Shown here in pieces: positions 42,785 to 54,516 of a stretch of 64,000 nt of DNA. The position numbers and the translations under genes are program-made. Source of the stretch: Cherax quadricarinatus. Taxonomy: Eukaryota > Arthropoda > Malacostraca > Decapoda > Parastacidae. The stretch covers positions 6,040,903-6,104,902 of the forward strand of contig NC_091391.1 in the NCBI RefSeq assembly GCF_038502225.1. Direction: 5' to 3'. The stretch's first letter is position 1. Each line of letters begins with the position of its first letter. The notes below the pieces were generated by a model. The model searched no databases, was not told the origin of the DNA, and worked only from the letters and a program-made list of their open reading frames with translations.

Positions 42785-43267
42785 TTAGAACTGTTTGGCT
42801 GACTGGTCTGCAATTGAACAATTAATTCCTGCCGACCTAGTCTGATTTCCTCCAGACCGTACTATGGAGGTTTTGGCAAACCCACCCTTTGCATTAATAG
42901 GTTGATCAACTGCCTGGCTTACACCCTTTAATTTATTCAAAGCCTTACTTTTACAAGACAGTTTTTCTTCCAATTCGTAATGTTGATTAATTAAAACATT
43001 CATTTCCATTCCATCTGCACAATTCTCCAGCAGATCTCTTTCACAGTCTTTAAACCACAATTTGTACCAATCAAATCTACTCTCTAAAACATCTAAATAT
43101 AACTTTAATTCATTAAGGTTCACGGTTCTTTGATTCACTAAATCAAATGCCTTCGTCACATGGCTTTTAATAGCCTGTAATGATGCTTTCATTACTCTAA
43201 AATTCACGGACTTGTCAGCCACATTAACTCCATTAGATCCAGTCATGGTTAGAGAATTATTAATCAC
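42785..43267 (-). pseudogene. BEL-type gag, N-terminal part
   Basis: A 160-codon minus-strand frame starts 237 bases inside the 5' LTR (minus sense). It contains LNELKLYLDVLESRFDWYKL and NVLINQHYELEEKL, the helical N-terminal pattern of BEL/Pao gag proteins. The frame stops where the Gypsy element is inserted, and its continuation is at 38460. The insertion makes it a broken gene. Confidence 0.72.
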
Positions 43268-43474
43268 TGATTATACAACTTAAGTAGGCGCCTTATAAGA
43301 GTAATTCTTGCACTTTACTCTTGTATAAATCCTAGCCACCCATGTGCTAGCAATTAATTGGGCTAATTGTCATCCATCACACGATCGATTAAACTTGTGC
43401 ACCCTACACCCACTTCCTTCAATCAGTCACTTAATTATTAAGTAATTAATTCAATTAATTTTTTTACTGATTGC

Positions 43475-43494
43475 ATCCGGTTCAGGAAGGACCA
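43475..43494 (-). promoter_or_regulatory. BEL-type primer-binding-site candidate
   Basis: On the minus strand TGGTCCTTCCTGAACCGGAT lies 10 bases inside the 5' LTR. It begins TGG and ends in a T-arm-like sequence as tRNA-derived primer sites do. I did not match it to a specific tRNA. Confidence 0.4.
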
Positions 43495-43504
43495 GCGGGC
43501 AGAT

Positions 43505-44692
43505 TATGGAAAATTTTATAGGGTGCTTACCTGTATGTACCTCAACATTATATACATACCAGTAATCTCATTGGGAGACAACCATATTGTTTACCGTAGT
43601 CACCCCGTGTAGACATGTGAGAAAACTTAACCACCCCTGGTCGCGGCAAGTGGTTCCTTCGACCTCACAATCTTATCCATATCTATCCGAGACCAGTATG
43701 GATTGGATAGCACCCACAAGTACGGTGCTACTAATTAATTGTGGACTGTATAGATTATATTAGTTTAGCTGAATGAAGGGGGGGGGGTAGGATACACCTG
43801 GATACATCCATCAAGGAAAAACATTTGTACATAATCCCACCACTTACTAGATGTTCTCTGGTGGTCACTTGATGTAGCTGGATCACTCATAACCTATCCA
43901 ATTACAACATAACCTAACTGGCCAGCATCAGTCTGTTATAACTAGAAGGGTTACTTAACTGTGGGTGATTGATACTCCTTATTTCCTCCATTCACCATCT
44001 CATTTCGATGCTCTGCTACACCGACACGGTTCTCATTCCAGCAGGACGAGGTATCCGTCGGTTTGTCCCGGTTTAGAAGTCGTGATTCCATAAAACTTCA
44101 TTATCCTCGGTACGAATCACACATTCACTCGGAGCAGGGCGATCTATTTCACATCCCGCATTCTCTTAACTCAATGTTATTATCACTGATTACATTACCA
44201 TTCACAAGACGATTTAACCTCTCATAATTATTATACACATTAGAGATCACTCCATTAAGATCTGAGACCGATGAGTGATGATTAAACCAAGGGTAATTTT
44301 TCCCAGGACACAGTCCATAGTGACGCGCCAGCCACCTGGTCCTACCCTTATTCACTCATTTTACCACTTTATTACGGTGGTCCCGTAAATCACGTTCCCT
44401 CACTCTCCACCAGGAACAGTTATGACACTTCCCATTATGAAATGAGGCCTATATTAATCCTTAGGCCGCCGTGAATGCCAATTTCGTGGTTCCATGCTTT
44501 CCCAGCCTCCTCACCACATTCAAAACACTCCCGCCTCCCCTGGCCCCAGACGCCCCCAAACCCCCGCACATCCGCGCATGCGGAAAGGGAACTCTTGGTT
44601 CTACTCTATTTTCAAATACATTTTTGACCCATATAGACACATTAAACACCTATTAAGCACTATAGTTTCGGAAAATTAAAATATTTTCCACA
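43505..44692 (-). repeat. BEL-type LTR, right copy (5' LTR of the minus-strand element)
   Basis: 1188 bp, direct repeat of 35613-36800. The inner end reads TATGGAAAATTTTA instead of TGTGGAAAATTTTC. The outer end ATTTTCCACA abuts the CAGAA duplication. Confidence 0.92.
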
Positions 44693-44913
44693 CAGAATAC
44701 AGTGTTGTAGTAGCAACTAACCAGTATTATAATGGTACTTAGTGGAGTGGAGTGACTTTCATTAGTTTCTTTTTCTTGAAATACCAGACGTTACTGTGAA
44801 TTTCATATAACCTGTAGTTACCAGCGGTCGCAATATACACAACGAGAAGCGATTACTACAGAAAAAGCGTCCTTCCTCCAAAATTTGCACCAGTCAACTA
44901 TAGTGATAATATA
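44693..44913. other. segment A, first copy (right part)
   Basis: Starts with the duplicated CAGAA and continues ACAGTGTTGTAGTAGCAACT, then the stretch GACGTTACTGTGAATTTC that is the empty site for the truncated LINE at 51675, then TACCAGCGGTCGCAATATAC. It leads directly into the LINE copy 2 5' region. Confidence 0.8.
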
Positions 44914-45482
44914 GCATTTATTGTGGTGGAGACGAAAAAAAAAATAGAAAAGCTAGATACAGCGATTGATAAACAAGGGTTGAGGTCGACCGTTCGTCAC
45001 TGTAGGAGCTGCCAGATATCACCGGCTCTTCAACACGCAAGTTATACTTTTGTATCAGTCAAATCACATATTACTCGGGTAGATAATTTCCAGTAGATCC
45101 TTCATGTGTTAGCTCAAATCACCGACCAGTATGTTTTAAATAAGTGACCCACTGATCAGATCAGATCGACTGGTCCGAACCCTTGACTGGTCCGAACCCT
45201 TGACTGGTCCGAACCCTTGACTGGTCCGAACCCTTGATGCTCCGAACCCGGGACTGGTTTCAAACGGTTTTGTTGGACAATAAAGCAGACTGTAAACGGA
45301 TGGGGTTGTAGGAGCCCTTATAAACACAAACATTAAAAATCAGGAACGTGACGGTAAGCTGTCCAATATACAAAAACAGTTAGAAACAGAAATACAAATA
45401 GCTAGAGCTTCATTTAAGGTTATTAACAGAATATTCAAGAGGTTGCTAGTAGAATTGCAGTAAATCAACCATTCAAATCATT

Positions 45483-46659
45483 ATGAAGCTGTGTGTAGTC
45501 TGTGGTCAGTCAAACAAACGGGCTTCCACATGGATAAATTGTCATTTTTGTGGAAATTGGTGTCACGCTCCTTGTGCAGATATTCAAGAACTAGCTACAA
45601 GCAGTATTAAAACAGAGAAGTGTTTTTGGGTATGCCCAAATGAGGAAAATCTGTGGACTAAAATCACAAGGGTATTAAAAGAGGACAACATCAAAGCTGC
45701 TTTCATAGAAAACCTGGAAGCTTTCTACAACAGATGGGAACATAAAAAGTCTGGGCTGAATGGTACTGCCCTTGATACTGGCCATGTAGTCAGAAACTGT
45801 AAGGCTGGAGGTGATGTCCTGGTAGTCAGTAAATGTGGGGCTGATAGTGCTGTCCTGGGAGACAGTAATGGTGAAGCTGGAGGGGCTGTCCTGGGAGACA
45901 GTAATGGTGAAGCTGGAGGTGCTGTCCTGGGAGACAGTAATGGTGAAGCTGGAGATTTTGTCCAGGTAGTCGGGAATTATACGCAGGAAGGAATACATAT
46001 AAATGACCTCATAGGGGACAGGAGCCATAGTAGGGAAACAAGTGTAGTCAAAGATAAGATAAAACCAATATTGCAAACTAGAAATACCGCAGGAAATAGC
46101 AAACAAGAGGACTCCAATAGCAATAGTGAGGATAAATTACCAAAAACAACTGGTGGGAGCTCCATTGTTGGTGCTAGGGAGGATAGAAGTAAGACAGGGA
46201 AACATGCACCAACAGGGAATACAGTCACAGAAACCCAAGGCAAGCGGAAACCAAGCCTGTGCACATACTATGCACTTGGTATCTGCTGGCATGGGAAATC
46301 TGGAAAAACAGATGGGACATGCAACTAGAAAATGCCATGCCCATATGACAACAGGAAAATGCAAACTCCCTTCCTGTAAGCTTTTTCACCCTGAAATGTG
46401 TACCTCTTCAGTACAGGAAAGACTGTGCTATAACTTAAATTGCCAGGCATACCATCTAAAGGGGACAAAAAGATACAAAACATCCAGGCCATGGGAAAAC
46501 CTGGGTAGCTACAGCCACTCAAGAGGGAGAGGTTTTTTAGTGCCAGGAAGGAAAAAAAACTGGCAGGAAATGGCAGAAATCGTACACCAAATCCAGTCAT
46601 TCCTGGAGTGGAACCACAGTCGATGGCTTCCACTCCAAACCAACAGATACAGATACTAA
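45483..46659 (+). pseudogene. LINE copy 2 ORF1, broken by an 11-bp deletion
   Basis: It matches copy 1 ORF1 from the PHD finger (CVVCGQSNKRASTWINCHFC) through three minisatellite units and the first CCCH finger. At about 46326 eleven bases present in copies 1 and 3 (encoding YDHP) are missing, so the frame meets a stop at 46328 after 281 codons. The rest (RKCHAHMTTGKCKLPSC to RYRY) stays open in another frame to 46659, where the TAATG overlap with ORF2 is retained. Confidence 0.9.
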
Positions 46660-49600
46660 TGCCGGAAAAAAATCCCCCCCCAGTACCAACAATACCACCA
46701 GTCCGATAACATTCTTCTTTGCAAATATACAGGGTCTAAAGCCAGCAACAAACAACAAAATACCTTTCATCCGTGGACTGCTTGCAGAGGCAAAGGCAAT
46801 GTTCGCGGCTTTCACTGAGACCCACATAAAGGATCACTTGGACAACGAAATATGGATCCCAGGTTACAACCTATACAGATGTGACAGAGTGAACAGGCAA
46901 AAGGGGGGGGTTGGCCTGTACATTGCAGAGTCACTTGTTTGCACAGAACTGCTTAATGCCTCAAATGATGTAGTGGAAGTTTTAGCAGTAAAGGTCGAGA
47001 ACCAAAACCTAGTCACTGTGGTAGTCTACAAGCCTCCGGATGCAACATCACAGCAATTCCAGGAACAGCTGTTAAAAATTGACCACTGTCTGGAAAATTT
47101 TCCAGCTCCTGCACCCAACATCTTGCTCCTGGGGGATTTCAACTTAAGGCACCTAAAATGGAGGAATATAGCAAATAATATTGTTGCAGTAATAACACCA
47201 GGAGGCAGCTCTGATGAAAACTCACACTCACACGAGCTTTTAAATCTCTGCACAAAATTCAATTTAAACCAGCAAATAATAGAGCCTACTAGACTGGAGA
47301 ATACACTAGACCTCATCTTCACTAACAATGATGATCTGATAAGAAATGTCACCATATCAAAAACAATATACTCAGATCACAACATAATTGAGGTTCAGAC
47401 ATGTATGCGTGGAGCCCCAGACCGACAAAATGAGACTAGTCACGAGGGAGCATTCACCAAATTCAACTTTAATAACAAAAACATAAAGTGGGACCAAGTA
47501 AACCAAGTCCTAACCGATATAAGCTGGGAAGATATAGTAAGCAACACAGACCCCAACTTATGCCTAGAACAGATTAACTCGGTGGCACTCGATGTATGCA
47601 CAAGGCTTATTCCTCTAAGAAAAAGGAGGAGTAGATGTAAAATAGAAAGAGACAGGCGCTCCCTTTACAGGCGACGGAAAAGAATAACAGAGCGGCTAAA
47701 AGAGGTCAATATATCTGAAATGCGTAGGGAGACACTGGTCAGAGAAATAGCAAGCATCGAACTTAAGCTAAAAGAATCCTTTAGGAGTCAGGAATCGCGG
47801 GAAGAACTAAAAGCCATAAATGAAATCGAAAGAAACCCAAAGTATTTCTTCTCCTATGCCAAATCAAAATCGAGAACAACGTCCAGTATTGGGCCCCTAT
47901 TTAAACAAGATGGGTCCTACACAGATGACAGCAAGGAAATGAGTGAGCTACTCAAGTCCCAATATGACTCAGTTTTTAGCAAGCCGCTAACCAGACTGAG
48001 AGTCGAAGATCAAAATGAATTTTTTATGAGAGAGCCACAAAATTTGATTAACACAAGCCTATCCGATGTTATCCTGACGCCAAATGACTTTGAACAGGCG
48101 ATAAATGACATGCCCATGCACTCTGCCCCAGGGCCAGACTCATGGAACTCTGTGTTCATCAAGAACTGCAAGAAGCCCCTATCACGAGCCTTTTCCATCC
48201 TATGGAGAGGGAGCATGGACACGGGGGTCGTCCCTCAGTTACTAAAAACAACAGATATAGCCCCACTCCACAAAGGGGGCAGTAAAGCAACAGCAAAGAA
48301 CTACAGACCAATAGCACTAACATCCCATATCATAAAAATCTTTGAAAGGGTCCTAAGAAGCAAGATCACCACCCATCTAGAAACCCATCAGTTACACAAC
48401 CCAGGGCAACATGGGTTTAGAACAGGTCGCTCCTGTCTGTCTCAACTATTGGATCACTACGACAAGGTCCTAAATGCACTAGAAGACAAAAAGAATGCAG
48501 ATGTAATATATACCGACTTTGCAAAAGCCTTCGACAAGTGTGACCATGGCGTAATAGCACACAAAATGCGTGCTAAAGGAATAACAGGAAAAGTCGGTCG
48601 ATGGATCTATAATTTCCTCACTAACAGAACACAGAGAGTAGTCGTCAACAGAGTAAAGTCCGAGGCAGCTACGGTGAAAAGCTCTGTTCCACAAGGCACA
48701 GTACTAGCTCCCATCTTGTTCCTCATCCTCATATCCGACATAGACAAGGATGTCAGCCACTGCACCGTGTCTTCCTTTGCAGATGACACCCGAATCTGCA
48801 TGACAGTGTCTTCCATTGCAGACACTGCAAGGCTCCAGGCGGACATCAACCAAATCTTTCAGTGGGCTGCAGAAAACAATATGAAGTTCAACGATGAGAA
48901 ATTTCAATTACTCAGATATGGTAAACATGAGGAAATTAAATCTTCATCAGAGTACAAAACAAATTCTGGCCACAAAATAGAGCGAAACACCAACGTCAAA
49001 GACCTGGGAGTGATTATGTCGGAGGATCTCACCTTCAAGGACCATAACATTGTATCAATCGCATCTGCTAGAAAAATGACAGGATGGATAATGAGAACCT
49101 TCAAAACCAGGGAGGCCAAGCCCATGATGATACTCTTCAGGTCACTTGTTCTATCTAGGCTGGAATATTGCTGCACTCTAACAGCACCTTTCAAGGCAGG
49201 TGAAATTGCCGACATAGAAAATGTACAGAGAACTTTCACGGCGCGCATAACGGAGATAAAACACCTCAATTACTGGGAGCGCTTGAGGTTTCTAAACCTG
49301 TATTCCCTGGAATGCAGGAGGGAGAGATACATGATTATATACACCTGGAAAATCCTAGAGGGACTAGTACCGAACTTGCACACGAAAATCACTCACTACG
49401 AAAGCAAAAGACTTGGCAGACGATGCATCATCCCCCCAATGAAAAGCAGGGGTGTCACTAGCACGTTAAGAGACCATACAATAAGTGTCAGGGGCCCGAG
49501 ACTGTTCAACTGCCTCCCAGCACACATAAGGGGGATTATCAACAGACCCCTGGCAGTCTTCAAGCTGGCACTGGACAAACACCTAAAGTCAGTTCCTGAT

Positions 49601-49714
49601 CAGCCGGGCTGTGGCTCGTACGTTGGTTTGCGTGCAGCCAGCAGCAACAGCCTGGTTGATCAGGCTCTGATCCACCAGGAGGCCTGGTCACAGACCGGGC
49701 CGCGGGGGCGTTGA
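46659..49714 (+). pseudogene. LINE copy 2 ORF2, start frame lost, rest open (971+ residues)
   Basis: The TAATG start is at 46659-46661 but the following homopolymer is A7-T-C8, not A8-T-C8 as in copy 1, so translation from that ATG stops soon after. From about 46680 the correct frame is open to 49714 and includes ANIQGLKP, ETH, GDFN, SDHN, FADD and the C-terminal end; the first in-frame ATG is 46799 (MFAAFTETH), which would lack the first endonuclease strand with the active-site Asn. One base separates it from a full protein in sequence terms; slippage on the A run during transcription is conceivable but unproven. Confidence 0.88.
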
Positions 49715-49740
49715 CCCCCGAAACTCTCTCCAGGTAAACT

Positions 49741-50384
49741 GCTGTGTCGAGGTATGCAGCAGCACCAGAAACACTGCTGTATCGAGGTATGCAGCAGCAC
49801 CAGAAACACTGCTGTGTCGAGGTATGCAGCAGCACCAGAAACACTGCTGTGTCGAGGTATCTAGCAGTACCAGAAACACTGCTGTGTCGAATTATGCAGA
49901 AGCACCAGAAACACTGCTGTGTCGAGGTATGCAGCAGCACCTGAAACAGTGCTGTGTCGAGGTATGCTGCAGCACCAGAAACACTGCTGTGTCGAGGTAT
50001 GCAGCAGCACATAAACACTGCTGTGTCGAGGTATGCAGCAGCACCAGAAACACTGCTGTGTCGAGGTATGCAGCAGCACCAGAAACACTGCTGTGTCAAG
50101 GCATTCAGCAGCACAAACACTACTGTGTCGAGGTATGCAGTAGTTCCAGAAACACTGCTGTGTCGAGGTATGCAGCAGCACCAGAAACACTGCTGTGTCG
50201 AGGTATGCAACAGCACTAGAAACACTGCTGTGTCGAGGTATGCAGCAGCACCAGAAACACTGCTGTGTCAAGATATGCAGCAGCACCAGAAACACTGCTG
50301 TGTCGAGGTATGCAGCAGCACCAGAAACACTGCTGTGTCGAGGTATGCAGCAGCACCAGCAGCAGCACCAGCAGCAGCACCTAC
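49741..50384. repeat. 35-bp satellite array between LINE copy 2 and segment A copy 2
   Basis: About 18 units, same orientation as the other arrays, ending with CAGCAGCACCAGCAGCAGCA microrepeats near 50345-50385. The first unit starts part-way (GCTGTGTCGAGG) directly after the LINE 3' repeat. Confidence 0.95.
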
Positions 50385-50453
50385 TAGTAGAGCAGTGCCG
50401 CGTGCCTCGTTGTGCTCCGGGTTTTCTCGTGTTTTCACGGTCGCTCTTACGTG

Positions 50454-51110
50454 TGTGTGTGTGTGGTGTGTGTGACTCAACAATCAATATTTGCACCAAT
50501 AACTCATTACAGTTGTGACCGGGTGTGGAAGTGTGAATTGCTCATTACTCTATAATTTGTTCATGATTGTAGCCAAAGTATAAACGTAAGTAACCATTCT
50601 ACAGAATTCATTACCTTTGTAACTTGTGAGCTCATTACCTTTGTACCTAGTTCAGCTATCAAAACTTTGGGGGCCCAGTCCCTGGACCCATTACGTACCT
50701 CTGTAATCTGTAAATACCTTTGTAACTTGTCATGATTGTGACCAGACTTACCTGGAGTTCATTACCTTTGTAAATTGTGAGTTCATTACCTTTGTAAATT
50801 GTGAGTTCATTACCTTTGTAAATTGTGAGTTCATTACCTTTGTAAATTGTGAGTTCATTACCTTTGTAAATTGTGAGTTCATTACCTTTGTAAATTGTGA
50901 GTTCATTACCTTTGTAAATTGTGAGTTCATTACCTTTGTAAATTGTGAGTTCATTACCTTTGTAAATTGTGAGTTCATTACCTCTGTAACTTGCTCAGCT
51001 ATCAAAACTTTGGAGTCCAGTCCCTGGACCAATTATGTACCTCTGTAATCTTTTGACTACCGCCCACAGGATGGGTATGGTGTGCATAATAAACATATTA
51101 AACTAACTAA
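50454..51110 (+). mobile_element. retroposon with TG-rich 5' end, 24-bp minisatellite and 10-bp target duplication
   Basis: CTCTTACGTG occurs at 50444-50453 and 51111-51120; the other copy of segment A has it once. The insertion starts with a TG run, contains GTGACCGGGTGTGGAAGTGT, two copies of a TCAAAACTTTGG ... CAGTCCCTGGACC block around a 24-bp tandem repeat, and ends ACAGGATGGGTATGGTGTGC then ATAATAAACATATTAAACTA. The tail and target duplication fit LINE-type retroposition. No protein is encoded. A longer relative lies inverted at 62780-63775. Confidence 0.82.
50755..50990. repeat. 24-bp minisatellite (about 10 units)
   Basis: The unit is GAGTTCATTACCTTTGTAAA plus TTGT, nearly perfect over nine units. 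The relative at 63468-63535 has only two to three units, so copy number has expanded here. The minus-strand frame through it is a by-product. Confidence 0.95.
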
Positions 51111-51674
51111 CTCTTACGTGCTAGAACTTTAATTTGTGCCATTAATCCTATACGATACATCCCTCTAGCGCCTGGAACCAATCTTGGGCGGAAAACATTA
51201 TATACTGAGTCAAAAAAAGGAGAATTAGTGTGCACTACCTAGCAGAGTTTACTGCCAGAGGGGAATTATAGGCCTGTGTTCCGTGTGCAAAATAATAATA
51301 ATAGAACTTTTCTTTGTCAGAGGAAAGAAAGTCTCCCTGATAATATTGTGTATACAAAGTGTATAGTGTATACTACAGTGGCTCCCTAGTATATTGATGA
51401 TAAAGGCTAAAGTGTCATTTGAAAACAGGTGAATTTGTAAATGAAGTGATAAGCCTATAGAGGCAGGTGCCAGAAGTCGCCAGAAATTTACCACACTGGT
51501 CAGCTGTTTTAATAATCTTTCTGGCCTGCTAGTGTACTCGCATATAATCTAGTGATACCAGTGAATAGCAGAATACAGTGTTGTAGTAGCAACTAACCAG
51601 TATTATAATGGTACTTAGTGGAGTGGAGTGACTTTCATTAGTTTCTTTTTTCTTGAAATACCAGACGTATACTG

Positions 51675-52646
51675 TGTCTTCCTTTGCAGATGACACCCGA
51701 TTCTGCATGACGGTGTCTTCCATTGCAGACACTGCAAGGCTCCAGGCGGACATCAACCGAATCTTTCAGTGGGCTGCAGAAAACAATATGAAGTTCAACG
51801 ATGAGAAATTTCAATTACTCAGATATGGTAAACACGAGGAAATTAAATCTTCATCAGAGTACAAAACAAATTCTGGCCACAAAATAAAGCGAAACACCAA
51901 CGTCAAAGACCTGGGAGTGATCATGTCGGAGGATCTCACCTTCAAGGACCATAACATTGTATCAATTGCATCTGCTAGAAAAATGACAGGATGGATAATG
52001 AGAACCTTCAAAACTAGGGAGGCCAAGCCCATGATGACACTCTTCAGGTCACTTGTTCTATCTAGGCTGGAATATTGCTGCACACTAACAGCACCTTTCA
52101 AGGCAGGTGAAATTGCTGACCTAGAAAATGTACAGAGAACCTTCACGGCACGCATAACGGAGATAAAACACCTCAATTACTGGGTGCGCTTGAGGTTCCT
52201 GAACCTGTATTCCCTGGAACACAGGCGGGAGAGATACATGATTATGTTCACCTGGAAGAGGGACTAGTACCGAACTTGCACGCGAAAATCACTCACTACG
52301 AAAGCAAAAGACTTGGCAGACGATGCAACATCCCCCCAATGAAAAGCAGGGGTGTCACTAGCACGTTAAGAGACCATACAGTAAGTGTCAGGGGCCCGGG
52401 ACTGTTCAACTGCCTCCCAGCATACATAAGGGGGATTACCAACAGACCCCTGGCAGTCTTCAAGCTGGCACTGGACAAGCACCTAAAGTCGGTTCCTGAC
52501 CAGCCGGGCTGTGGCTCGTACGTTGGTTTGCGTGCAGCCAGCAGCAACAGCCTGGTTGATCAGGCTCTGATCCACCAGGAGGCCTGGTCACAGACCGGGC
52601 CGTGGGGGCGTTGAGCCCCGGAACTCTCTCCAGGTAAACTCCAGGT
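51675..52646 (+). pseudogene. 5'-truncated main-family LINE copy inserted in segment A
   Basis: It starts within RT (SSFADDTRFCMT) and runs to the 3' repeat CCAGGTAAACTCCAGGT. The frame is open from the junction to 52267; a 7-base deletion in the ILEGL region shifts it, and 52276-52614 continues to the C-terminus. Compared with the empty site at 44787-44830, about ten bases (AATTTCATAT) were lost and there is no duplication; ACTGTG is shared at the 5' junction. Confidence 0.9.
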
Positions 52647-53289
52647 AACCTGTAGTTACCAGCGGTCGCAATATACACAACGAGAAGCAATTATTACTAA
52701 AGAAAAAGCGTCCTTCCTCCAAAATTTCCACCAGTCAACTATAGTGATAATATAGCATTTATTGTGGTGGAGACGAAAAAAAACTAGAAAAGCTAGATAC
52801 AGCGATTGATAAACAAGGGTTGAGGCTCAACCGTTCGTCACTGTAGGGGCTGCCAGAAATCACCAGCTCTTCAACACGCAAGTTATACTTTCGTATCAAT
52901 CAAATCACATATTACTCGGGTAGATAATTTCAACTAGATCCTTCATGTGTTAGCCCAAATCACCGACCAGTATGTTTTAAATAAGTGACCCACTGATCAG
53001 ATCAGATCGACTGGTCCGAACCCTCGACTGGTCCGAACCCTTGATGCTCCGAACCCTTGACTGGTTTCAAACGGTTTCGTTGGACAATAAAGCAGACTGT
53101 AAACGGATGGGGTTGTAGGCGCCCTTATCAAACACAAACAATAAATATAAATCAGGAATGTACACGGTAAGCTGTCCAATTAGTTAGAAATAGAAATACA
53201 AATAGCTAGAGCTTCATTTAAGGAGGTTATTAATAGAGTATTCAAGAGGTTGCTAGTAGAATTACAGTAAATCAACCACTCAAATCATT

Positions 53290-54516
53290 ATGAAGCTCTG
53301 TGTAGTCTGCAGTCAATCAAACAAACGGGCTTCCACATGGATAAATTGTCATTTTTGTGGAAACTGGTGTCACGCCCTTTGTGCAGATATCCAAGAACTA
53401 GCTACAAGCAGTATTAAAACAGGGAAGTGTTTTTGGGTATGCCCAAATGAGGAAAATATGTGGACTAAAATCACAAGGGTATTAAAAGAGGATAACATCA
53501 AAGCTGCTTTCATAGACAACCTGGAAGCTTTCTACAACAGATGGGAACATAAAAAGTCTGGGCTAAATGGTACTGCCCTTGATACTGGCCATGTAGTCAG
53601 AAACTGTAAGGCTGGAGGTGATGTCCTGGTAGTCAGTAAATGTGGGGCTGATAGTGCTGTCCTGGGAGACAGTAATGGTGAAGCTGGAGGTGCTGTCCTG
53701 GAAGACAGTAATGGTGAAGCTGGAGGTGCTGTCCTGGGAGACAGTAATGGTGAAGCTGGAGGTGCTGTCCTGGGAGACAGTAATGGTGAAGCTGGAGATT
53801 TTGTCCAGGTAGTCGGGAATTATACGCAGGAAGGAATACATATAAATGACCTCATAGGGGACAGGAGCCGTAGTGGGGAAACAAGTGTAGTCAAAGATAA
53901 GATAAAACCAATATTGCAAACTAGAAATACCACAGGAAATAGCAAACAAGAGGACTCCACTAGCTATAGTGAGGATATATTACCAAAAACAACTGGTGGG
54001 AGCTCCATTGTTGGTGCTAGGGAGGATAGGAATAAGACAGGGAAACATGCACCAACAGGGAATACAGTCACAGAAACCCAAGGCAAACGAAAACCAAGCC
54101 TGTGCACATACTATGCACTTGGTATCTGCAGACATGGGAAATCTGGAAAAACAGACGGGACGTGCATCTATGACCACCCTAGAAAATGCCATGCCCATAT
54201 GACAACAGGAAAATGCAAACTCCCTTCCTGTAAGCTTTTTCACCCTGAAATGTGTACCTCTTCAGTACAGGAAAGACTGTGCTATAACTTAAATTGCCAG
54301 GCACACCATCTAAAGGGTACAAAAAGATACAAAACATCCAGGCCATGGGAAAACCTGGGTAGCCACAGCCACTCAAGAGGGAGAGGTTTTTTAGTGCCAG
54401 GAAGGAAAAAAAAACTGGCAGGAAATGGCAGAAATCGTACACCAAATCCAGTCATTCCTGGAGTGGAACCACAGTCGATGGCCTCCACTCCAAACCAACA
54501 GATACAGATACTAATG
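53290..54516 (+). pseudogene. LINE copy 3 ORF1, frame altered by an extra A
   Basis: PHD finger, four minisatellite units (one more than copies 1 and 2) and the CCCH fingers are all present. Near 54410 an A run has nine A instead of eight, which moves translation into the ORF2 frame before the normal RYRY end; the open frame then runs on to 54672, ending in non-homologous sequence. The PHD finger and CCCH residues are otherwise conserved. Confidence 0.88.

Larger units (their letters stand above)
35613..44692 (-). mobile_element. BEL/Pao-type LTR retrotransposon, internally deleted, with nested Gypsy element
   Basis: Two 1188-bp LTRs (35613-36800 and 43505-44692), starting TGTGGAAAATTTTC and ending ATTTTCCACA, are flanked by a 5-bp duplication CAGAA (35608-35612, 44693-44697). 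The empty site is present at 51569-51573 in the other copy of segment A, which confirms the boundaries. Gene order is on the minus strand: gag (43267 to about 37857) and the start of pol. Most of pol (RT, RNase H, integrase) is missing. The LTRs are nearly identical to each other apart from scattered substitutions, including TA for TG at the inner end of the right LTR, so the insertion is fairly young. A plus-strand Gypsy element is nested in gag. Confidence 0.9.
44914..49740 (+). mobile_element. main-family LINE, copy 2
   Basis: Plus-strand copy whose left edge is set where copy 1 begins (GCATTTATTGTGGTGG). 5' untranslated 44914-45482 includes four tandem CTTGACTGGTCCGAACC-type units (45160-45240). 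ORF1 starts at 45483; ORF2 runs to 49714; the 3' repeat CCAGGTAAACT ends at 49740 directly against a 35-bp array. It is about 98 percent like copy 1 by protein comparison, with ORF1 broken once and the ORF2 start frame lost by one A. Confidence 0.93.
50386..51674. other. segment A, second copy (with insertion 50454-51110)
   Basis: It matches 35100-35612 and 44693-44790: GCGTGCCTCGTTGTGCTCCG, then after the insertion CTAGAACTTTAATTTGTGCC to AGCAGAATACAGTGTTG and ACTTTCATTAGTTTC. It has no BEL-type element (empty site CAGAA at 51569-51573). It ends where a truncated LINE is inserted near 51675 and resumes at 52647. Confidence 0.85.

Noticed and set aside
35613..44692. DNA transposon with terminal inverted repeats (TGTGGAAAAT ... 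ATTTTCCACA)
   Set aside because: The ends are inverted only over about 10 bases; each belongs to a 1188-bp direct repeat, and gag/pol remnants show an LTR retrotransposon.
50748..51032. A 94-codon repeat protein on the minus strand
   Set aside because: It is the 24-bp minisatellite (a multiple of three) read in one frame; the related copy at 63468 does not keep it.
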